Below are positions 58,301 to 64,000 of a stretch of 64,000 nt of DNA, piece after piece. The position numbers and the translations under genes are program-made. The stretch's first letter is position 1, and the number at the start of each line of letters is the position of its first letter. The notes beneath the pieces were generated by a model, which made no database searches, was not told where the DNA came from, and worked only from the letters and a program-made list of their open reading frames with translations. Source of the stretch: Klebsormidium nitens (taxonomy: Eukaryota; Streptophyta; Klebsormidiophyceae; Klebsormidiales; Klebsormidiaceae); assembly GCA_000708835.1 (NCBI GenBank), contig DF237007.1, positions 1 through 64,000 on the forward strand. Reading direction: 5' to 3'.

Positions 58301-58910
58301 GCCTGCCCCTCATTGAACAAACCCAGGAAGTTATCAGCTGAACGATCCAGCAGCTCCTGCTCAAGGTCTTCTGCCAGATCAGTCAACGACCTCTCAGCCG
58401 CCCTGCTCGTAACAACGTATGCCAGCGCTGCTAGTCCTGACAACAGGGATGCGAATACAATCTGCACAAGATGACAGAGTCCCGTCCTCAGCTATCAATC
58501 GTCTTCCGGATAGCAGCCTGCTTCAGTCTGCAGATTTCAGACGTGTTGATGCATGTGTGATCAGGCCATCAAGCCGTTTACCTACGAACAGAGCCAAGTC
58601 TGATAAGAAGCACCAGACTTGGTCATCTTCCTGCATTTCAACATTCTAGTTGTATTAGACCAACGCCTGCTGATATTTACTTGATTGGGAGGAGTGAAGC
58701 AAGTTCCCAAGCAGACTGGCTCACCATCATCAGCAGGCGAAGGATCAGGACGCCATATTGCCTTGGCGCCGCACTGTTCATAACCCCTTCTTTGGACGCA
58801 GTACTCTGATTCATAGCATTCTTCCGCAGCTGCATTTCGTCGATGGCCTTGCTGGCACTAATTGTGTCCATTCTATAGACTTGATGTTCTGGGTGCCAAC
58901 CACTGGTCAT
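52386..58910 (-). CDS. Hybrid histidine kinase with extracellular Cache-like domain
   Basis: Twelve coding blocks, complement of 52386..52592, 53131..53651, 54232..55111, 55341..55429, 55665..55791, 56004..56160, 56440..57200, 57478..57589, about 57682..57776, 57880..57956, 58213..58461 and 58725..58910; about 1154 residues. Order: first membrane helix (start of block 2: IVFASLLSGLAALAYVV), a Cache-like sensor (DWYVLLDPDG, AYPLYGMESVVALAPLDFRT, RGWYMQAM, VGVVAITQY), second helix (YVKVVIISSTVAVVAVGGLC), H-box FLASMSHDLRNP (His ~496), N-box SNLLSNSIKF, G1 region EHTGCG, G2 GGTGLGLG, a degenerate receiver-like stretch, and a complete receiver (VEDN, MDCQMPIMDGY with Asp ~1084, ALTAN, TKPVKK). 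This gives the His-to-Asp phosphorelay layout of plant hybrid kinases. The G1 Asp is replaced by His. Blocks 57682..57776 and 57478..57589 do not join in frame with a GT donor; a GC donor four bases on (ending at 57678) would fix it. The ligand is unknown. Confidence 0.85.
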
Positions 58911-59257
58911 GGTGAGCCTTTTTGGATCATTGTCACGGGCGTTTCAAGCCAATAGCTGTGCGCTGGACACCAGATTGTAGGTGCTATTGCCAGACGCATA
59001 ATTCAGTGGCTTCTTCAAATATAAACTCGTGACAGCATGCAGGTTTTTCATTGGCCGCCCGGAGGCTGGAATTCATAAGGGGGTACCTGATGTAGTTGCT
59101 TCCCCTAGATTCTCCGAGTCTGCCACCAGGAAACGTATACTGACGAAAGAATGTCAGACACTAGGCGCGGCGGGGGCGCGGCAGGCAACCTTTATTTAGA
59201 GGCCTGCTTGAAGATTCTCCTCAACTAGTCGGGCCCAGCCCAGAACTGATGCAAGGA
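58911..59257. other. Upstream of the histidine kinase gene
   Basis: Expected promoter and 5' UTR of the histidine kinase gene, ending in the sequence gap. No coding pattern or clear motif is seen. Confidence 0.5.
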
Positions 59258-59611
59258 NNNNNNNNNNNNNNNNNNNNNNNNNNNNNNNNNNNNNNNNNNN
59301 NNNNNNNNNNNNNNNNNNNNNNNNNNNNNNNNNNNNNNNNNNNNNNNNNNNNNNNNNNNNNNNNNNNNNNNNNNNNNNNNNNNNNNNNNNNNNNNNNNNN
59401 NNNNNNNNNNNNNNNNNNNNNNNNNNNNNNNNNNNNNNNNNNNNNNNNNNNNNNNNNNNNNNNNNNNNNNNNNNNNNNNNNNNNNNNNNNNNNNNNNNNN
59501 NNNNNNNNNNNNNNNNNNNNNNNNNNNNNNNNNNNNNNNNNNNNNNNNNNNNNNNNNNNNNNNNNNNNNNNNNNNNNNNNNNNNNNNNNNNNNNNNNNNN
59601 NNNNNNNNNNN
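59258..59611. other. Assembly gap (354 N)
   Basis: A run of 354 unresolved bases. Its true length may differ. It lies in the intergenic stretch between the histidine kinase and MSBP genes, and no gene I call crosses it. Confidence 1.
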
Positions 59612-61503
59612 TCCTGGCATTTCAAATCAGGTGCAAAATGCTGAGCATTGCCTTCAGCCTTAATGTGTAATCTTATGTCACTCAGCCTTGCAGTGATCTG
59701 GACTGTAGATTATCAAGTTTGACCCTGAATCTCGATTTGAAACAATCCACTTGCTGTCGTGTCACAAGCTGTAGCACGTCACGACTACAGCTTGCCGTGT
59801 TTGAGAGTCCTGTTGTCAGAGGTAGTTGTGCCGTCTAGCTTGTATGCTTCAGGGACGTTCAGTGTCGATTGTATTGTTGAGGAGATTGCAGAACAAAGAC
59901 AGCAATATGCAGACTGGCGCATGACCAAGCGACTGCTCAACCTCATAGCTCCCTGCACGACTCGCACTGCGGCAGCAATCATGCAAGTACGACGATCAGT
60001 CTCCAGAGTCTAAGACTCAGAGCTTGATCAGAATCTGGCGAATCTGCGCAATCTGATCCTGCATTTAGATTTTGAATACAATTGCAGACAATCTGACCCC
60101 AACCTGACCAACCTGGAGGCCTCCCGGCCGCGGCATATTGATGAGTTGTGAGGCGGCCTGCATATAAGCGCTCGTATACGGTACTCATTCCCAATGTCAT
60201 AGACGTAGGAAAAGAGGTTGCTCTGCTGTTTATATACCGGTATGGTTGCAAACGACAGTAGACCTACCTATACGTTATAATATCGTATGCTAGCATGCAT
60301 TTTTAGACATGCATGTCCTATCAGTGTTCAATTTAACAGGTATCTAACAGTTAGTGTGGTTTCAACTTCCAACTGTCATTGCAAATTATTGCGCGCGCAG
60401 CACTTACTCCATATTCTAGAACTAGATTAGGAAGCTAGTCGTGACTCGCCCAGATGGTTACGATTTACCACTAACTTATCCAAATGATTCTGATCGTCCG
60501 ATGATACCGGGCCTCACATCGACCGCCATGATTGCTCAGACTCAAAACAAGATCCGGTTAATTCTGCATGCTGAGACGGTGCCACTGAGAGTCCGGGTGT
60601 GCACCACCACCGTGGCCGGGCACGCCCGCCGCCGCGGGCAGAGAGGAACGTTTGCTAGTTAGTAGCCGCTTCCATAATGTTGTCCGACGTGTTCTCCCTT
60701 GTTTAATTCCTAATTTTCCATATGTTCAGGGTATCACCGGATCATCATCGTACGGCGGACCATGTATAAGAAGAATCGGCCAATCAATGAACGTGTTTAC
60801 CATACTTCGCAGTCTAACATCATTGGGTTGGCAAACAAGTCAATCTGTTCAAATGCCTCTCAGCTTGATCAACTTGTCAAGTCGACCTCACAACATACAT
60901 GACTCACACTTTAACCGTCTATGCACACCAAGAGCACTACTATATTAACACAAGTCAGCACCTCCTAGGCAACTCTCTTGGTCGTAGGCAAATAATAGTA
61001 TTATAGAGCGAGTTGTGACGTTTGTTTCCAGATTGCCTTAGCACGCTGCAACCACGTCACGATTAGGGATTGGGAGGGACACTAAAGCACCTGGCGCAGA
61101 TTTTTGACCGGGACTACACAGCTGATGGAAGCAAGGTCCGCATGGCCCTCAAAGAGGCTGCCACAAGTAAGGCTATGGTCCTGATGCACCTTACCATCCA
61201 ATGAAACCATCAAGTGTTGGACCCCGTACCAATCACATCATCCCACAGATACTTGAGCTACAGCAAAATGTCTCCACTTTAAGTTGTGAAAAATCAGAGA
61301 CCGCTTCTCGGACCCAATAGCAATGGACTTCGAGCACTAACCTGAAAGAAGCCTTATTGTACATGGTCTGCAGTTTAGCAGATCCAAAACATCAGGATCA
61401 GAAACATTGAAAAGTCCAACCCGATTACGAACCTTGATTCTTTCTTAGTATCAACATCCTTCAAAGTCACATCTCCAAATCTGCTTTGCATAACCTTCGT
61501 TCG
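59612..61503. other. Intergenic, with one hairpin and one orphan coding-like stretch
   Basis: Beyond the 3' end of the MSBP gene. A hairpin at 59765-59794 has perfect 10-base arms (CAAGCTGTAG and CTACAGCTTG) and a 10-base loop. The stretch at 61069-61187 is listed separately. The rest shows only short, patternless open frames. Confidence 0.5.
61069..61187 (+). pseudogene. Orphan coding-like fragment
   Basis: Read on the plus strand this gives about 40 residues of well-mixed, charged, soluble-looking sequence, including LKHLAQIFDRDYTADGSK and ALKEAATSKAM. There is no start codon or clear exon structure around it, and I do not recognise the family. It could be a gene fragment or one exon of an unseen gene, or chance. 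Confidence 0.25.
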
Positions 61504-63549
61504 CTATGACGCTGCCACGATGATCTTGCCCACTTTCTTGTACTTGAAGTCGAACTTCTGCGGAAAGCGGGGAAACAAGACATCTTTAGGCACTCCTTGG
61601 ACCGATTACGAAGGTTTTTCTTGCTCACAATTCACGATTGTTTCCAGGTTGATTCCAATCTTAAGTGTTGACTCACAGATTCAGCGAGTCCGGAACGTCT
61701 GTCACTTAGCATAGCAGGTGTTGTGAACATGAACAGATGCCGTCGCGTTATGTCTGAAGGAGCTAATCAAGTCCGCACAGGTTCCTGATAGTCGAAAGTC
61801 CAAAATAGGGTACTCCTTATCTTGTGGTCATCTCGACAGTGAGATGGGTTCAGTGAAAGGGAATCACACTTTATACCAGGGGCTAACACGTACCAAAAGC
61901 CACAAGGATGAGTAAGCAGACCTGTCACGTGCTCCTTGTTAGGAAGAAAACAACACTGATGCATATCATCTTACTGACAGACCGTTTCGAAACCTCAAAC
62001 GGAACAAGCTGGAACACCGAGTCTGGGATGATCAATATAAGACAAGTGCGAGGTAGGCAGGGAAGGAGCTGAAGCAGAAGCAATATGCGCAGAAAATGCT
62101 TGCTGACCCGAAAATCTCTACCTTATGTCAATCAGCAACACGATTGCAAAAAGTTGTCGGGCAAGAAGTCTTATGCCCAAAAAGCCATTCATCGTTTTCT
62201 GATCACAACAACAGCGCAATGCGCCGCCCCTCTGTCAGGGAAAGGCTGCAAAGGAGCCCAGCCTTGCAGAGACTCCTCCAACACCAACGAAGCTCGGGGC
62301 AGAATCTACCATCGTTTCAATAAGCCACATGTCATTCTTGCTTCCGCAAAAAGGGACTTCTGTTGAAACAAACTGAGTGCCACAATTGACGCTCACCGCT
62401 TCCCAGTCGTTTAGAACGTCTATCTCCGCCAGGGTGAGCCCCTCGAGGTCCCCGTTAATGTCTTCCGGCTTGAATGACATCTTTGCGAGGGCGCGGCTGG
62501 CGTCCCTGCAGGGGGGGGGGGAGATTGCTCTATTTTTAGCACAGAACTGAGATGTCTTAGTAGTGAAAGGTGTGGCGTTTGACTGTAAGTGGCTGACCAA
62601 TCGCTGCCATCAAGGGCGGAGACAGCGGCCGCCCAAGATCTGTCAGTTTCTATCGCTGGGAGCTTGAGGGAGTGTTACATATGAAAGTTGAAATCTGAGG
62701 GCTTCCTCCTCTTTTGATTCGCATTTGGGGAATCTGCTGATTGTTGTTGGCGGCAGATCAAAGCGAGATCTTTGCTTGACTGGATCAGAATGGACACTGA
62801 AAATCATCTGTAGTGGCTACTGAACCTGGGGGGATTGCATATTGCAGCAGAGCAATTGCGATGTTTGACTTGGTAAAATCTACCTGATACAAGTCCACAC
62901 CAAATGGAGCACAAGTCACACAATAATCCCAGATTACACCCTCTTTAGGTGAGAAAGAGTTGCAGAGTTTTTGAGGAGCACAAGGTGGTCAAGGGTAAAC
63001 CCTTGAACTGCTAAGTTCTGCAATGTACATCCTCAGATACAAGCCTTTATCAAAATCAATTGCTCACAGAAACGTCTTCCTTAGTGCCCCAGCACGGCAG
63101 GCAAGCAAAACCACGGCATTCTCAAGTTGCAGCAGAGAGTCCGGCTTCTGTCAATGATTGCTTTCGTGCTGGCACCTCGACTTTGATCTTATATGACAAT
63201 GCAGCAATTGGCTAGCTCACCGTCCAGCAAACGCACAGTACGGACCGTCGGGTGGCCCGTAGAAATCCTTGCCCTTGGTTACATCATAGATATTGCCCTT
63301 GATCGCCATCATGAGCGGCTTGGTGGGGTCCCTCCCATCATACTGCTCCAGCTCAAATGCTGTGATCTCCCCCACCTCAATTGACTCTATCACCGGTTCC
63401 GGTTCTTTCTCAGCCATGGCCTGTCTGCGCCCCCCGGGCTTTCGGATGAAGCGGAAGTAGACTGAGAGAAGCAGGAGCGCAACTGCGATGAAGGTACCAA
63501 GCGGGGACTCGAGGACTCCTTTGGATTTCGGGGCCTCCAGCTCGGCCAT
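61504..63549 (-). CDS. MSBP: Membrane steroid-binding protein (MAPR, cytochrome b5-like)
   Basis: Three exons, complement of 61504..61557, 62397..62505 and 63221..63549, give 163 residues with phases that agree (2, then 0). MAPR proteins bind heme through a cytochrome b5-like fold and sit in the ER or plasma membrane; plant MSBPs bind steroids and organise P450 enzymes. Seen: an N-terminal membrane helix at about 17-34 (LGTFIAVALLLLSVYFRF), an acidic linker (EKEPEPVIESIEVGEIT), then the heme-binding domain with FELEQYDGRDPTKPLMMAIK, GNIYDVTKGKDFYGPPDGPY and FAGRDASRALAKMSF, and the family's C-terminal LNDWE followed by FDFKYKKVGKII. The last exon is 54 bases. An in-frame ATG at 63678 would add 43 residues, but MAEL at 63549 fits the family start. 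A run of G next to the exon 2 acceptor (62510-62520) supplies its pyrimidine tract. Confidence 0.92.
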
Positions 63550-64000
63550 TCGAGGGTTCTTTGGAAAGCTTTGAAGCCGCCTGTAGATGTAGAAGATTGC
63601 CCCTGACTTCTTCCAAGAGTTTGTCAACAGGCAGAAGCGACACACACACACACGCGCGACAGGCTCATGCTGCCGCACGAGACTCGAACCATTCGGACAG
63701 TGCGGACGGCCGCTGAAGCCGGTGCGGTAGGTCGAGTCCTAAACGTCTTCAACCATCCGGAGCCATTGGCTTGATGTGCATTGAAATTTTTGGAAGCGAA
63801 CGGTGTCCGCAAGTGTCCAAACAATGGCCAAGGCGGGCCCAAAACCCGGCGCAAGCCTGCATGGCCGCTTCAAGTTCTAGTGCGGCAAGCCCGGCCGCGG
63901 CGCCGATCGAGCCGCGCGCGCCGCGCGCATTCAACGTAAACCGTGACCAATGTCAAAGAACGCACTCAGCTGGAAGAATCAATCGCCATGGCAGGCGCTC
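63550..64000. other. Upstream of the MSBP gene
   Basis: Promoter and 5' UTR side of the MSBP gene. It has a short CA-repeat at about 63641-63655 and, toward the window end, a GC-rich stretch (63840-63935). No gene with support was found; a neighbouring gene may begin beyond 64000. Confidence 0.5.

Noticed and set aside
63660-63760. Possible tRNA on the minus strand, suggested by GGTTCGAGTC
   Set aside because: The only pairing acceptor-like stem encloses about 55 bases, too short for a tRNA, and no anticodon arm can be drawn.
1-64000. CRISPR arrays, bacterial operons, riboswitches or rRNA genes
   Set aside because: None seen; split genes with consistent GT-AG introns show nuclear eukaryotic DNA, and no regularly spaced short repeats occur.

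Overview
The window is nuclear DNA from a eukaryote of the green lineage. All genes are split by GT-AG introns, most of them a few hundred bases long. Plant-type families sit beside motile-cilium genes. The plant-type families are DUF3339, DUF4336, an NTF2-like plastid protein, an mTERF protein, a membrane steroid-binding protein, a C3HC-finger nuclear basket protein and a hybrid histidine kinase. The cilium genes are a radial spoke RSP7-like protein and DRC4/GAS8. A streptophyte alga with swimming zoospores (for example a Klebsormidium-like charophyte) or an early land plant with motile sperm fits best; the species is inferred. A 354-base run of N and one isolated N show that this is a draft scaffold.

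Layout, left to right: tandem DUF3339 membrane protein (-, 1196-4212); RSP7-like RIIa plus EF-hand protein (-, 5464-10909); DUF4336 protein (-, 12545-16347); NTF2/SnoaL-like plastid protein (+, 17443-21092); DRC4/GAS8 (-, 22847-29324); small three-TM protein of unknown function (+, 30499-31779); ZC3HC1/NIPA-like protein (-, 33019-40122); mTERF protein (+, 40760-49319); Cache-domain hybrid histidine kinase (-, 52386-58910); MSBP/MAPR cytochrome b5-like protein (-, 61504-63549). Exon boundaries were read by hand from splice sites, frame continuity and family resemblance. Nine of the ten models keep one frame through every junction. The histidine kinase has one unresolved junction.

The genes form no single pathway. 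RSP7 and DRC4 both act in the 9+2 axoneme, so they would be co-expressed during zoospore or sperm formation. The DUF4336, NTF2-like and mTERF products look organelle-directed. Three gene pairs are divergent (DUF4336/NTF2-like, DRC4/three-TM, ZC3HC1/mTERF), and the last shares only about 640 bases of upstream DNA.

The most unusual signal is a repeated structural habit. At many exon-intron boundaries (DUF4336, DRC4, ZC3HC1, mTERF) a diverged partial copy of the exon end, the splice site and some flanking intron lies 50-300 bases away, usually in the adjacent intron. I call these boundary echoes. Two intronic elements with terminal inverted repeats (one MULE-like with a perfect 10-base target duplication, one TA-flanked and Stowaway-like) and a 43-base perfect palindrome inside a third inverted-repeat element are also present.
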